Shown here: positions 23,201-35,616 of the stretch, one piece after another | Layout: each line of letters opens with the position of its first letter | Position numbering within the stretch: position 1 is the first letter of the stretch | Assembly (NCBI GenBank): GCA_028583605.1 | Contig: CM053328.1 | Coordinates: forward strand, 4,210,304-4,274,303 | Origin: Dastarcus helophoroides | Lineage: Eukaryota; Arthropoda; Insecta; Coleoptera; Bothrideridae | Length of the DNA stretch: 64,000 nt | Reading direction: 5' to 3' | Made by a program: the position numbers and the translations under genes | Notes under the pieces: model-generated | Databases searched by the model: none | Told to the model about the DNA's origin: nothing | Seen by the model: the letters and a program-made list of their open reading frames with translations, nothing else

Positions 23201-26200
23201 CTTGAAATTTTGACTTTTTTAAAAGGAAGATTTTTCAATTTTGAGCTGAACATTTTCAAAAAAATTTAGAAGAATGTGCGAGTTTAAAATCGAAATAGGA
23301 ATTTTGAAAAAAAAAGAGCACTAAGCAAATTTTGGCTTTAACTTAAAAATAGAATTTTTACAAAACCGTTTCTCGAAATTTTGCCTTTAAATACAAAATT
23401 TCGAAATGATGTCTAAATTTAGAGAAGAAATGTTTGCTTGAACAGTGGCGGCTCGTAGCCAAAACTAATGGGGGTGCTGCGACAATATTTAGTGTTTAAA
23501 TTTTTTCAAAAAAGTGTTTTAAAATGTTTAAGATTTCGACTGAAAATTTATACATTTTCAAAACGTTACTTTTCGAAAACTTTAGATTTTCTGACAACGA
23601 AAACTTTTGATAATGTCGCGTTTTTTGAAAGGTTGGATTTGTTTCCAAATTTCGACTGTATTGCAAAATTTAGATTTTATCATTTGAAAATTCGTACTTT
23701 TTCTGAAAATGTAAATTTTTTCAACTTTTTAAATTTTCAACTTATTCTAAATTTCATCTTTGTTTAGGATTTTTTTTTTGGAAAATTATAATTTTTTTAT
23801 TGAAAATTTCGGTTCTTAAAAATTTCGAATGGTTTTTATTAAAATGCCAACTGTTTTTCCAAATTTCGACTTATCGATTATTTTTCGATTTTTTGTTGTT
23901 GAAAATTTCGCTACTTCTTAATTTTTAAAAGTCTTGCAAAATTTTGATTTTTTTGAAAATTTTGAAATTTTACGAAATGTTTGATATTTTTTCAAAATTT
24001 TAATTTTTTTGACCTGAAATTTCAACAAAATGTTTTACCTTGATTCAAAATTTTAACTATCAAAAATTTAAACTTTTTCCAAAATTTTAACTTGTCAATA
24101 TTTCGACTTTTGAAAACCTCGATCTGTCTGATAATTTTCACTTGTTTTCAATATTGTAACGCAATGTAAATAGATGAAATAGGATTTAGAATAGAATTGT
24201 AGAATTTAGTAAATAAAAAAAGTCTCTAGAAGGTTCTGATAAGGGGAAAGCGGCCGCGATAACGAAACAAACGGCAGATAAGTGTTCCAGAAATTTCGGC
24301 ATTCGATAAGCCTTATCTGCCGAAAATTCTGGAAGCCGGTGGCCAAAACTATAAAAAGGCGGTCAGCTTTCCCTCGAATCAGTCAATTAGAAGTCAGTGT
24401 AGTTAGTGGCTTAGTAATTAGTAAATAAGTAATGAGTTACTGTTCAGTTGAAGTGTGCCGAGTTAATTCAGTAATAAAGTGGGTCTTATTCGATAAGTGT
24501 AATCAATTCGAACCGATAACGCACGTAACAATATTTTGATTTTAATTTTTATTGAAAAGTTGAGTGCAAATTTCCCAACTATTTAAAATTTAAACTTTTT
24601 TAAAATTTCGAATTATTTCATAAATTCGATAAAAATTCTCAAATCCTTTGCAAATTTTGATTTTTTTAATTTCGAATATAAATGTCGACCTGTTCTTTTT
24701 GAAAATTTCTTCTTTTTCAACATTTTGACTTCTCTTGGACATTTGAAAGATTTTGAACATTTTTGCCTTGTCAACAAATTTCGACTTTCTTTATTGACAA
24801 TTTTAACCTTTTCTTTGCACTTCTTTAAAATTTTGGACTCTTTTTTTAATTTCCACTTTGTTGAAAATTCCGGCCTTTTTCAAATGTTCGAATTTTTCAA
24901 AATTTCAAAATTTTTATAGTACTATTTTTTTAATTTCAACTACTTTTAAAATGTTGACATTTTTTGCAAACTGTAATTCTTTAGGTCCTTTAGGTCCTTT
25001 CAGACATTTCTTAAAACCTTTTATTGAAATTTTCGACTAATATTTCGTTAATTTCGACTCCATTTCAAAACTTGGACTTTTTTTTTCAAAGTTTCAACTC
25101 TTTTTGGAAACTTGACTTTTTTTCTGAAAAGTTTAAACTTTTTTACAAATTGTATTTATACATTTTTCAAACATTTCCAATTAAATCTTTGACTTAAAAG
25201 AAAAGACTCTTTTTAAACTTGAATTACTGAAAATTTCGACTCTTTTCAAAATTTTACCTTTTCAAAATTTCAACTTTTTCGATAATTACGAATTATTCGA
25301 TAATTTTGAGTTTTCTCCAATATTTAAAAAATTCAACTTTTTTGAAAACTTAATTAAAAACTCTGGAATTTATTTTAAATGTCGATATTTTTCCAATAAT
25401 TCGTCTTTTATTCACATTCCCAAAATTATTGAAAATGTCGACCAATATAAAAATTGAATTTTTTTTTTAAAACTACGAATAAAAGCGAATATCCACTAGT
25501 AGCAGAAGACATACATCACCCAACTTTACAAGTCACGGTACACGTTAGTGATACCTTAGATAGGCGGTTTATAAATAATGAAACATTACCAAGGTTTAAT
25601 TTTTATAAAGCGAATTTAGTTGATCTCTACCTATCTATAGCGAATATAAACTGGACATCAATTTTAGATATATCTGATCCTCAAATTGCAAGCGATCAGT
25701 TTTTTAACAAATTACATGATATATTCGTGCAGCACGTACCGTTATGTTCGAAAAAAGGTCGTCAGAAAAATTATCCAGTTTGGTTCACCAAAAGCATAAT
25801 TCAGAAAATCCATAATAAGAATAAACTCTGGAATATTTACAGAAAATCGAAATCTCTATACCACCTTAATTTATTGAAGCAATTAAGAAGAGAAATTAAA
25901 TATGAATGTCGAATCGAATTTCAGCAGTTTATCCAGAATTCTGAAAATACTTTACAGGCTCATCCCAAAAAATTCTGGTCATTCATTAACCAAAAAAGGA
26001 AAGGCGCTACCATGCCTGGACTCATGTTTTATGATGATAGGATACTGACAGCTGAGCAAGACATCGTTAATGGTTTTGCGGATTATTTTTCTTCAACCTT
26101 TGCGCAAGGACCCAATTATTCGTGTGATAGTGGGTGTGTTGATCTTGGTACAATCCGGTGTGAGTACTGTCTGCAAAATTGCTGTTCATCTCTTAATGTT

Positions 26201-29200
26201 GATGTCGAGATAGCTAACAATCTTAATCTAAGCTTGAATACAATATGTGAAGTAGATATCTTAAAAGCTGTTAAACGTATTAAACCTAATAATGTTACTG
26301 GGACCGATAATTTACCGGCTTTTTTGATTGTCGATTGCATCAATTTCCTGATCTTACCATTGAAACATATTTTTAATCTAATTTTAAATTCTTGTTTGGT
26401 TCCCACCCAATGGAAAACTTTATACATCATACCCGTACACAAATCTGGCGATAGAGCGAATATAAAAAATTATAGACCAGTGGCATTGATGTCGAATGTC
26501 GCTAAACTTTTTGAGTGTGTTATATATGATGCATTAAATCATCCAAGTCTTTCTAATTTAACAGCAGAACAACATGGATTCGTAATCGGCAAATCGACTA
26601 CTACAAACTTAATGGAATTTACGCAATATGTATCGAATGCTCTTAATAAGCGATTACAAGTTGATGCGATATACACAGATTTGTCGAAAGCATTCGATAA
26701 AGTTCATCATTGTATACTGTTAAAGAAATTGCGTCTATTTGGTTTAAGTAGCTCGTTAGTTAATTTAATAAAATCGACTCTAACCAATAAACAACAAATT
26801 GTGTCACACGGCGGATTTAGATCTAATCTTTACTTTCCAACCAGCGGAGTAGGACAAGGTTCCAACTTTGGTCCATTATTGTTTAATATCTTCTTTAATG
26901 ATGTAGTTGTAGGTTTAAAATGTAGAACTTTTATATACGCGGATGACCTAAAAATTGCTAAAATAATAACGAACGTAAATGATTGCTCTATTTTGCAAGA
27001 TGATTTAGATTCTCTGCAAAGTTGCTGTGACTGTAATGGACTGGCACTCAATAAAAAGAAATGTAAAATATTAACCTTCTCCAGGATTCAGAATCCTATA
27101 AATTGTCATTATTTAATCGAGGGCCAAGTTATAGACAGATGCACCCAAATGACTGATTTGGGAGTTATTATGGATGCGCAGCTCACATTTATACCTCATA
27201 TTTTACAAGTTTGGAGGCAAGCCACAAAAGTATTAGGTTTTGTATTTAGAAACACGAGAGGATTCACAAGCATTCACTGTATAAAAACATTATATTATTC
27301 GCTAGTAAGGTCTAAACTCGAGTACTGTTGTCAGGTCTGGAGTCCTTACTATGAAAATTACAACAATCTGCTGGAAGGAATTAATAGGAAATTTGCAAAA
27401 TATGTATTTCTTAAAATGTATGGAAATTATCCAGAGCGGAACTGTGATTATTGGTGGCTGCTAAATATGGTCAATGAAGTACCTTTAACCAGCCGCAGAA
27501 ATATGCACTGCTTAATACTTTTTCAAAGAATTGTTACTGGTAAAATAAGGTCCGAGGATTTGTTGCGACAAATTGACTTTCATGTTCCGCGACCTAACAC
27601 ACGCTATCCCATGGCATTTTCTCATATTATCCCATCCACTTTGCACCATTATAACAGCCCATTGTTTCGATGCATTCGCTTGTCTAATAGCCTTCCGCAA
27701 AACATAGATATATTTCTTGACAATTTAAGTTCTCCGCGTATAAAAAGACAGTTACTTAGAGTTACGTAAGTATTGTTATTCAATAAATTAATATTAATTC
27801 TGTACACCAAATTATTGGATTCCTTTTATTTTATTTTTATTTCTGTTATTTTTATTCATTAGGATTTTTTATTTGTTATACATTTTCTTTTTTTTATGTA
27901 ATACCATTTAAATTATTAGGTTCTTATTTTTATCATGCTATATTTTTAAGTATGTAAGTATTTTTCCACTTTAGACTTAAGTCTGTTGGAACGAGTAAAT
28001 AAATAAATAACATGGAAGGGGAACAATGAGGAAGAAACACTTAAAAATAAAAATTTTTTAAAATATAAAAAAGAAAAATAAAGAAATTTTAACATGAATA
28101 GACGTTTCATCATCAATTTACTGTGTTAAAAATTTACTGTGTTAAAAATTTAAATATTTGAAGCCCGATCCACAAGAAACAACTACTCCGAGGGCTAATA
28201 CCCCTTCCATTACATTTCTTCTAGAAATGTTGACTCTTTTTCTCAAAAATTTTAATAATTTTCACGTCAGAAGTCGAAATTATGAGCATATTTTTGACAA
28301 TTTATTTCAAAAAAATTTTTTTTCATTAATTCCGAAAATGTTATTTTTTTTTAATGTTGTTTACTGATAAGAAATTTCAACTTTTTCTAGAAATATGATC
28401 TGCTTTCGCTTGAAATTTTGAGTTTAATTTTTAAACGTCGATCTTTAATTTAACGAAATTTGAATTTTAAATTCGAACTTGAGAATTTCATGAATACATT
28501 TAACATTTCTAGAAAAATTGGAAATTCCGATTTAGAATTTCCTTTGGTCCTACAATAGTAGTAATTTTTTAGAGAAATATTAAATTGTAAAAAGGTTGAA
28601 ATTTACAAGGTTCATTTTTTCTTAAAATTTCAATATTTTTCGCAAAGTTTTCTTATTTTTATGCAGTTTTGAAGTTTATTTTTCCTAAATTTATACTTAA
28701 TAATTTTCAGATTCTCATCAAAATTACTTTAACTTTAAAATATTAAAATTTTGTTAGAAAACTTTTAAATTTCCAAAACAAATTAAGAGAGAAATTAAAA
28801 TTTCTACAAGAAAAAATATTTTAAAGACAAAATATCCCGGAAAAGTCGAAATTTCAAAAAAAATTCTTTCTATAAAATGTTTAGAAAAAAACACAAATTT
28901 CATAGGGAAAAAAAGCTAAATTTCTTAGAGAAAAAATCGAAATTTAAAAAAAAATTTGAAATATCTTTACAAAAAGTCGAATTTTTTCGTTTTTCCCAAA
29001 ATGTTGAAATTTTTATAGAGCTTTTGGGGTTTTTTCCAAACATTTTTTGTCAAAACTACAAAATAAAATGAACTTTGAATTGTCAAAGTGTCGTGAAAAA
29101 ACTTGACATTTTTGGAGCCAAATTAGAGAAAGAAAAATCTGGTTGAAATTTCTAGAAGAAATTTTAAGTACAACACTTTCAAGAAAAATGGAAATTTTGA

Positions 29201-32200
29201 GAAAATTTCTTTATATAAAATATTTAGGAAAAATGGAAAGTTTGCAGAAAAGATCAAAATTTCCTAAAAAAATCGAAATACTTGAAATAAACTCAAAATT
29301 TTAATACAAAATGGGATTTGGGGTAAAAATTCGAGGATACCGTATTAACTTATTTTTTAGAGAAATAGTAAAATGCGAGATGAGTTGGATTTCAATTTTT
29401 TCTTGAAATTGTAATTATTTTTTCAAAATGTTGACATTTTCAAAGAAATTTGAGTTTTTTTCTTAATATTTTAATTCCTGCTTGAAATATTGATTTCTTC
29501 CTTAAAACTTTTACAAAAATTAGTTTTTGAAAATGTGATTTTGATCAAAATTAAATAGATTTTTAAATGTCGTAACTTCGTAAAAGAAACCTAAAATTTC
29601 TATAAAAAAACATCAGAGAAAATTTAAAATTTCTACAAAAAATTATGTATGTAATGAAAAGTATTCAGAACCCAAGCCAACTTGAGGGTGCTGCAGTTCC
29701 ACGCCAGCCGCCACTGTGCTTGAAGGACATTTTTAAGATTATCATTGTATTCTTCATGGTAGACCCTTATTGACCGGAAATATTATGTTTTTTTCAATTT
29801 ATTTAACATTTCTTCGGCCCAGTTTGGAAATATTTAAATATTTAACAAACCATAAAAATTTAAATATTTCCAAACAGCGCCGAAGAAATGTTAAATAAAT
29901 TGAAAAAAACATTATCATTGTATTTAAGCGAGCAATTCTTATATATAAATATGTATATATTTGGTATCTCAGAAACCGCTCTAACGATTTTGATGAAATT
30001 TTCATTTTTGGCCAAGTGTACCCTTTTGAGGTCCATTATAATTAGTGTCTTTTTTGAAAAAACTTGATTTCCCACAAAAAAAGACATTTTCTTCATAGCG
30101 ATTTCGTAAATCTTAGCGGTACTTGGATTAGATGTTAGGATACTGGTACAGAGATGGCACTGACGTCTTACGTCGTCCTTCGCACTGGATGTTAGGATAT
30201 CGGTAACGAGATGGCGTTGACGTCTTACATGGTGTATCGGCCAGAGGTTATCCGGGAAACGATTCTCTTCGCTCTTTCCATACAGCATCGGCCAGTACAC
30301 TATTTCGGTCTGCTTGCCAATAAGAACGACAAAGCAAACTTCTGATATGAGGCAAGACCGAAAGAGAAACTAAATCGGCAGAGATGCCACATGGTAATTC
30401 ATTTATGTGTATCTCCTTCATTATGACCGGGATAAATCGCTTTAGCACTTCTTAGATTCAACAATTGGGAGAATGATAAGGGTACATGTGCAGCGCACAT
30501 GTCACCTGGCACCGATTGGCATTATTTCTATATGGACTTACAACTGGACCGAATCTCCATTAAATAAATCATCCTCTAGTAACCCGTCCGTCGCGGGTGT
30601 AAGGAGCATACAACACATACGGGCGGCACTATCGAGGAGGCGGCAATAGGCATGTACTCGGGAATTTAATCCAAATTAAAAATACTTCAAAATCGAATTT
30701 TCCGAACTTTTAAACTTAAATATTTCATATTGTTCCTTAAATTGTGACAGTAATCCGAAAATGTTAGTCAAAAATTCGCGGAAAAAACCGAAGTTTTTAG
30801 TTTTTTCAGTTAACACACAAAAAAAGTAGAACTTCAAAAAAATTTTAAAATCTCTTGAAAAAAAACGAAGTTTTGAGTTTATGTCAACAATTTAAGAGAA
30901 AAAGTAAAAATTTAAAATAAGCACTTGGAATTTTACGAAAAAAAATTTAGTAAAATTTTGAAAATAAAGGAAAAATCTCCCCAAAAAGACAAACTAGCGT
31001 ATAAATTTAGTTTTCTTGAAGATAATAAAAAAGTATAAACTTAATACTCAGAATTTAGGAAATAACTTCCAGCAAAAAAAAAGGAATTTTTAGCAAAATG
31101 TTTGGATGAAACTCGACAAAAAAGTAAAACATTTAAAAAAATATTTTAAAAATGTTTGGCATTGGAATAAAATTGAAGATTAATCGCGAGTCCAACCGCT
31201 ACTTTGTTACACGCTTTGCTATCGGCCAAAAAAAAGTGTTTTCATTAATTTTACATAAAATAGGCCTGTTCTTAATTAATAAGGTTTCTAAAGATGTTTA
31301 AATTCGAAGTCTGGTAATTAGTTAATTGTTAAACAAAAGCTACTAACTAAATTCCTTTTGTGGAGATCTTATGGCAAGATTAAGTTGTATACTAATATGA
31401 AAACTTGCAATGTTTTTAACTGTCATAACATTATAATTTAAATATTAAATATACTATCTAAACTATTAAGAAATTTAATTTTTTTAAGTTTTTCATGGTT
31501 TGAAGAATTAATAATTACCAGATTGATTATAACAATTATAAATATCGCAAAATTATAATCATATTAAGTATAGTTGCCATAAAACCTCAGTGAAGGAAAA
31601 AAACATATTAGCAACTCTAATTTAATAATTATTATTCTACTTGGAATCTAAACGAAAAATCTAAAACTTTATGTAAAATCAATAAAACCATTTTTCCCAA
31701 CAGAATTTTTTTTCTTTTACACGTTTAGATGATTTGGTCAATTTGTAAAATTTTGAATTAATATTTAATAACATAATAAAAAAGAATTTTACTTGCTATG
31801 TTTTTGAAATAATTGCGAAAAACTGGACTGTTTTTTTCAAATCTTTAATTGTTAATATCAGCGGCAATTGTTTATGTGTCGATATTTAAATCCAGAAATT
31901 CCGACTTTTTTCTCAAAATGAAAAACTGTAAATTTCCAGAAAAGATAAAACTTCGAAGAAAATAATTAAAATTAAGCAACATTAGTCGAATAATGTTGTA
32001 TACTTTACTTTTTTCTTTGAACTTTGAGGTCTAAATTTCAGATTTTAAAACTGATATTTATCGAATTTAAATACAAACTTTGGTTGCTATTCCTGCAACT
32101 TTGAATTTATAAAGGGATTATTTCGTAAAAAAAGAAAAAAATCTGAGAAAAATACACAATTCGTTGAAAAATCAGAAATGTTTAAACAAATTTCTGGAGT

Positions 32201-35200
32201 TTAGAAATTTGAGTTTAGACTGAAAATTTTAACAAAAAAAAAGTGTAATTTTCGATAAAGCATACTTTTTTAAAACATAAATATTCTAGACATTACGAGT
32301 TTTTTCTGAAATTTCATAATTTATTTAAATTTAAGATTTTTATTTTTTGACTTAAAATATTGACCTTTAATTCGAATTTCTAGAAAAAAAGGTTGAATTT
32401 GGAAGTAAAAATTAAAACTTTTCATTTCTTAAAATCCAAACTCCAAATTAAAAACAAAACAAAAATATTACATTTCAATCAAGAAAACACTCAACATTTA
32501 GACATTTTTTGGGGGGGAAATTGTGAACTTTTTTTGGAAATTCTTCTTTTTTTCTCGAAATTTGAACATTAAATTAAAAATGAATTATGAATTTTCGACT
32601 TTAAAGACGAATTTTTTTCAATTTTTAAACTCAACATTTCAATGTTGTTGCAATTTTAAAATTGTGACAAATATGAGAAAAGATTACTTTAAAAATTTAA
32701 AACTTTGATAAGAAAGTTTTTGGAAAAATCAAATTTTGGAAAAATTTTAAATCTTATAAAAATAAAAAACCAGAGATTTAGAGTTAAACTATTATAATTT
32801 TAATATTTTGAGAATAAATTTCAAATTCTTTAAGACACTTTTACTTTCTTATAAAATTCCTAATTAGTTACTTCAAATTTTATTTATTAATTTTTTTACT
32901 TCAATTTTATATTTCAAAGTCAATTTTTTACATTAAATTCAAACGTTTAATCTTGTTTTTGAAATTCGTTAAGAATGGTTTCTGAAATTTCGATTTTTAA
33001 TTCGAATTTCCGAATTTTAAGTCGAAAGTTTCAAAAATAAGTTAGATTTTTGAATTAAATCATTTCTTTAAATGAAAATTAAAATTTGAAGTTTAAATGA
33101 TTGTCTTGACATTTTAAGAAAAAAAAAATGAGATTGCGAAAAAAGTCTACATTTTAAGGTCATAATTTTAGAAAAGAGTGGAATTTCGAATATAAACTCG
33201 AAATGCGGACGCATGGGTTCTCATAATTTGATAAGCGATTCGGTCAAACACTATTAAATTTATTAAATCGTCCAACAATTTCCACTGTTAACCATCTTCT
33301 TGCAGAATTCGAATAATTAATTTGTCTTTACACGTCCAGCTAACCGAAATTATGATGTATTGGCCAACTCGGGATATTATTGTTATTCAATTCAGAAGAA
33401 AAAGTGATAATTAAATAGTATTTAACCTCCCAGAGCGCTGAAGAAGTCGTTGGGCTACCTGAAGCAAAGACGGTGTTAAATATCGTTCACAAATTTGAAA
33501 AATCGGGATGCATAACTAGTTGTAATAACAAGTGTTGTTTGGAAGCGCGTCAACCTGAAGGTGACAGGCCATTTTCCGACGAAAGAATGGCTAAGGAGGT
33601 AGCTGTATTGCATTTGTCGAAACAAATGAACCTTGTTCTAGTAAGCAGATCGCAGAAAAAGTTAATGTGCCATCGCGAACAGTGCGAAATCTTTTGAAAA
33701 GAAATGGGTACAAGTGTTATAAAGTATCTGAAACCCAAGAGATATTTCCTGAAGATCGATACAAACGTCTTGAGTTTTATTAGTCTATGAGAGAAAAAGT
33801 TGATGTCGATGGACATTTCTTAACCCACGTACAAGAAAGACCATGTAATTTAGACCATTTACGGGATCGAATTGTAGGAGTCCTAAATAATATTTCCCTT
33901 GAGATGTTGGCAGGCGTAAGAACTGAATTTTACGACAGATTAGGTTATTGCGAAATACAAGGAGGGAAAATTTTTGAACCACTTATTACATAGGCATTTT
34001 TTCTTCCATTTTTTTGTTGAATCATTTTTTAAGTTTTCAGTTTAGATTGTCATCACACCGGCTGATTATTTTTACACAGAGTTCATTTATCTTTTAGAAT
34101 TTTTGTTTTATTTTTCGTCAGACCCGGTTGATTAAAGAAAACAAAATCGTAAAGTATCTGCAATTATTTTCATACTTTTTAGGGTGTGAAATTAATTGTA
34201 GAATCAATTAATACGTAAAGATGTATTTTCCATTTAAAACGACACTCTTTTATCGAGCTCCGATAAGGTTCTGATGCAATATCTACAAGACAGGTGTGCA
34301 GTTTGCAGCTGAATGCGTGGTCATGATTTGATAAGCGCGTCTATCGAGCAACATATTGAAACAGTGTAAATCATACCATTCTTCTCTTTCCTTACAGAAT
34401 TTTGATATGTTCCTTGTTCTTTACACGTTATAGCAGACCGAAATCGTGTACTGGCCCAACCGGTATACTGCGTCCATATAGGGCTCTTTCGTATTGAATG
34501 TTGGGTTACCAATAGCGAGATGGTGTTGACGTTTTACGTCGTGTTTTCACGCCAGAGAATATACAGGAAGCTCTCTTGCGTAACATAACAACGACTAAAC
34601 AAACTGCTGGTACGACCGCCGATGATGCAGTAATGCGAAACATGGTCCGGTGTTAGCAAATATTTATCGAAATATTGTGGAATTTTTAATTTCTGTTGCG
34701 TTTTCATCGTTACTAAATTTTAATAGTTATAATATTAAAGAATTCCACGAAGTAAGGGTTGGAAATGTCAATTTAATATTAGGATTTAAAGCGAAAAATC
34801 TGGATTTATAGGTAAAAATGCCGGTTTTACAAAAAAAGAGTTCGTTCGAACCTGCGATGGTAAAAAAGATTTAAACGTAAAACTAATGCGAAAAATTGGG
34901 ATTTGTAGGTAAAAATTACAAGTAAATACAAGATTTTAGAAAATTAAAAATTCCGAGCGAAGCTCAATTACCCCGATATTTACTTTTTAAAGAAATTAAG
35001 TAAAACTAACTTGAAATTTCCTCTTCATCGTAGGTGCAATACTGTTCGCTGAAGTTGTCCACGAGATCATGAATATAATGAAAAATCACCGCCAATTTCG
35101 AATTCGCACATGACGTAACAATGTTGTCAACAGTGTTCCTGCATTCCTTTAGATCTTTCGATTTCAGCTTTTGACACATCGTAAAATTGGCGGTATTTAA

Positions 35201-35552
35201 CTTTGCCAAAGTTTTTCGGATACAACCGTGCGTACTGACCATAGGTTGCTGAAATAATCCGCTTGGTTTAAATAATTATTTTGCATTCCTCTGACTTACA
35301 TTGAAAGTTGAAGATTGAATGGCATCGCCTTTGCAAGGGATTGTGCCATTGGGATATAAAACGTGGATGAAGGATTGTGCAAGCGTTGGCAATCCAATTA
35401 TTGTGTTTTCTAGGCGGTGCGGTTTGAACAATTTTGCAACTGATTGGCCAACAAGGCCTAACACTAAAAATATCACGTTATCACCGAGTAATATTGTTGT
35501 TCATTTTTTTTTTACCTGATATAGTGACGACAATAATTTTGACACCTTGCAT
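17232..35552 (-). CDS. Secreted 12-Cys haemolymph-like protein, copy 1 (giant intron)
   Basis: Exons on the minus strand: 35552-35516, 35463-35300, 35248-35011, 17779-17662, 17352-17232. They join in frame into 225 codons and a stop, with GT-AG sites at every junction. Residues 1-22 are a signal peptide (MQGVKIIVVTISVLGLVG). The mature chain keeps the 12 cysteines shared by all copies and a glycosylation sequon NFT before one of them. Cys spacing and order resemble the insect 27 kDa haemolymph glycoprotein family (DUF1397), so export to the haemolymph is likely; no activity is known. Intron 3 is 17.2 kb here against about 2.2 kb in copies 2 and 4, because two hAT-like elements and a Tc1/mariner-type element sit in it, each matched by an empty site in a sister unit. 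Whether such an intron is still spliced is unknown. Confidence 0.6.
17397..17588. repeat. Long foldback in intron 4 of copy 1
   Basis: Two arms of about 85 bp, from GAAATACAAATCTTG to CGATAGCCAAGCTA and from ATAGCGTGGCTATCG to TTTGTATTTC, are inverted copies around a short loop. The transcript of intron 4 would fold into a long RNA hairpin. GATAACCAAGGACCAG beyond the right arm is also part of the dispersed family. Confidence 0.8.
18210..18474 (+). repeat. Hairpin-rich 260-bp repeat, direct copy in unit 1
   Basis: Same family as 14012-14280 in the opposite orientation. Its 3' end, GCTTATTGCTGGGCG, is the target of the hAT-like element that starts at 18475. Confidence 0.6.
18475..22772. mobile_element. 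hAT-like element 1, 4.3 kb, no transposase
   Basis: Termini CAGTGGCGGCTGG and CCAGCCGCCACTG are perfect inverted repeats. The flanking 8 bp are GCTGGGCG and GCTGGGCA, and sister units (38505, 43236) read GCTGGGCGGGTTAAATG without the insert. An 8-bp duplication and CAG-type ends are hAT marks. No transposase frame exists. The interior holds a palindromic GC-rich part near 18700-18860, two subterminal repeats of a CCGGTTTTCGTTCC motif (about 19510-19620 and 22630-22725), and decayed TCGAAATTT-type satellite between them. Confidence 0.8.
22773..23442. other. Unit spacer stranded between two hAT-like insertions
   Basis: This matches the unit sequence at 38515-39065. It carries an extra tandem duplication of about 120 bp starting CTAGCAAAAGGCTGAGCAAC (22947 and 23069) that the other units lack. 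It is intron 3 of copy 1. Confidence 0.6.
24155..24530 (+). mobile_element. Solo LTR of a Ty3/gypsy-type retrotransposon
   Basis: The 376-bp block starts TGTAACGCAATG and ends CGCACGTAACA, flanked by ATAT on both sides. It has a promoter-like CTATAAAAAGGCGG at about 24350 followed by a TCAGT initiator-like motif, and AATAAAG near 24473, as an LTR should. It is far less AT-rich than the sequence around it. No internal domain adjoins it, so recombination between two LTRs probably removed the rest. Confidence 0.75.
25470..27769 (+). CDS. LINE reverse transcriptase ORF2, partial
   Basis: About 765 codons are open from the truncated 5' end to TAA at 27767-27769. Motifs run in order: KPNNVTGTDNLPAFL, WKTLYIIPVHKSGD with NYRPVALMS, EQHGFVIGKSTTTNL, DAIYTDLSKAFDKV (first catalytic Asp), SGVGQGSNFGPLLFNIFFND, and FIYADDLKI (catalytic YADD, about 26930). 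The usual P of the SGVPQGS motif is G here. There is no RNase H, and the type is Jockey-like. The frame is undamaged, so the copy is fairly young, but lacking most of its endonuclease it cannot move on its own. Confidence 0.85.
25476..28009 (+). mobile_element. 5'-truncated LINE, Jockey-like, with 3' UTR and TAAA tail
   Basis: The element begins in the tail of an endonuclease domain (EDIHHPTLQVTV), continues through the RT frame to 27769, has a short 3' UTR, and ends in TAAATAAATAAATAA at about 27996-28009. Element 62150 has the corresponding hAT interior without it, so it landed in hAT-like element 2 after that family formed. Confidence 0.8.
29717..30282. other. Unit spacer with three diverged 55-bp repeats
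   Basis: Intron 3 of copy 1 resumes after hAT-like element 2. An inverted pair around 29790-29910 (TTCAATTTATTTAACATTTC and its complement) is unique to this unit. Units of the form GATGTTAGGATACTGGTACA with GAGATGGCACTGACGTCTTA occur at about 30131 and 30187, and a third diverged one at 34496 beyond the next element. The block recurs at about 39306, 43989 and 53480. Confidence 0.55.
30283..34463 (+). mobile_element. Tc1/mariner-type element C, 4.2 kb, deleted
   Basis: TA stands on both sides (30281-30282, 34464-34465), and the sister unit reads TTCCATATACTGC at the same place with one TA. The ends hold inverted repeats GGCCAGTACAC-ATTTCGGTC (24 bp, one mismatch, starting 7 bp inside each end). 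A transposase remnant lies at 33437-33993. Most of the interior is AT-rich and non-coding. A perfect hairpin ACATGTGC-AGC-GCACATGT is at 30484. Element 55450-60437 is a sister copy. Confidence 0.75.
33437..33993 (+). pseudogene. Transposase remnant in element C
   Basis: Broken frames give a helix-turn-helix region (EAKTVLNIVHKFEKSG, PSRTVRN), the linker with FPEDRYKRLEF, and then the C-terminal tail (HFLTHVQERPCNLDHLRDRI, YDRLGYCE). The catalytic DDE core that should lie between linker and tail is missing. There is a 1-bp loss near 33625, a stop at 33781, and about 45 bp deleted near 33452 against element D. Confidence 0.7.
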
Positions 35553-35616
35553 TTTCGATTTCAAACTTGTAATGTGAATTGTAACCGAAATAGATTGTTA
35601 ATTAAATGTAGGCGCA

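Larger units (their letters stand above)
23443..29716. mobile_element. hAT-like element 2, 6.3 kb, carrying an LTR and a LINE
   Basis: It begins CAGTGGCGGCTCGTAGCC and ends CGCCAGCCGCCACTG. The flanks are identical 8-bp copies TGCTTGAA (23435-23442 and 29717-29724), and the sister unit at 39065 reads TTTGCTTGAAGGACATTT uninterrupted. No transposase is present. Most of the interior is decayed TCGAAATTT-type satellite; a solo LTR (24155-24530) and a LINE (25476-28009) were inserted later. The element at 62150 shares its left end and interior. Confidence 0.85.

Noticed and set aside
19821..23767. Several 80-100 codon frames in the AT-rich tract
   Set aside because: They consist of Phe, Lys, Ile and Asn runs from decayed TCGAAATTT-type repeats; no domain.
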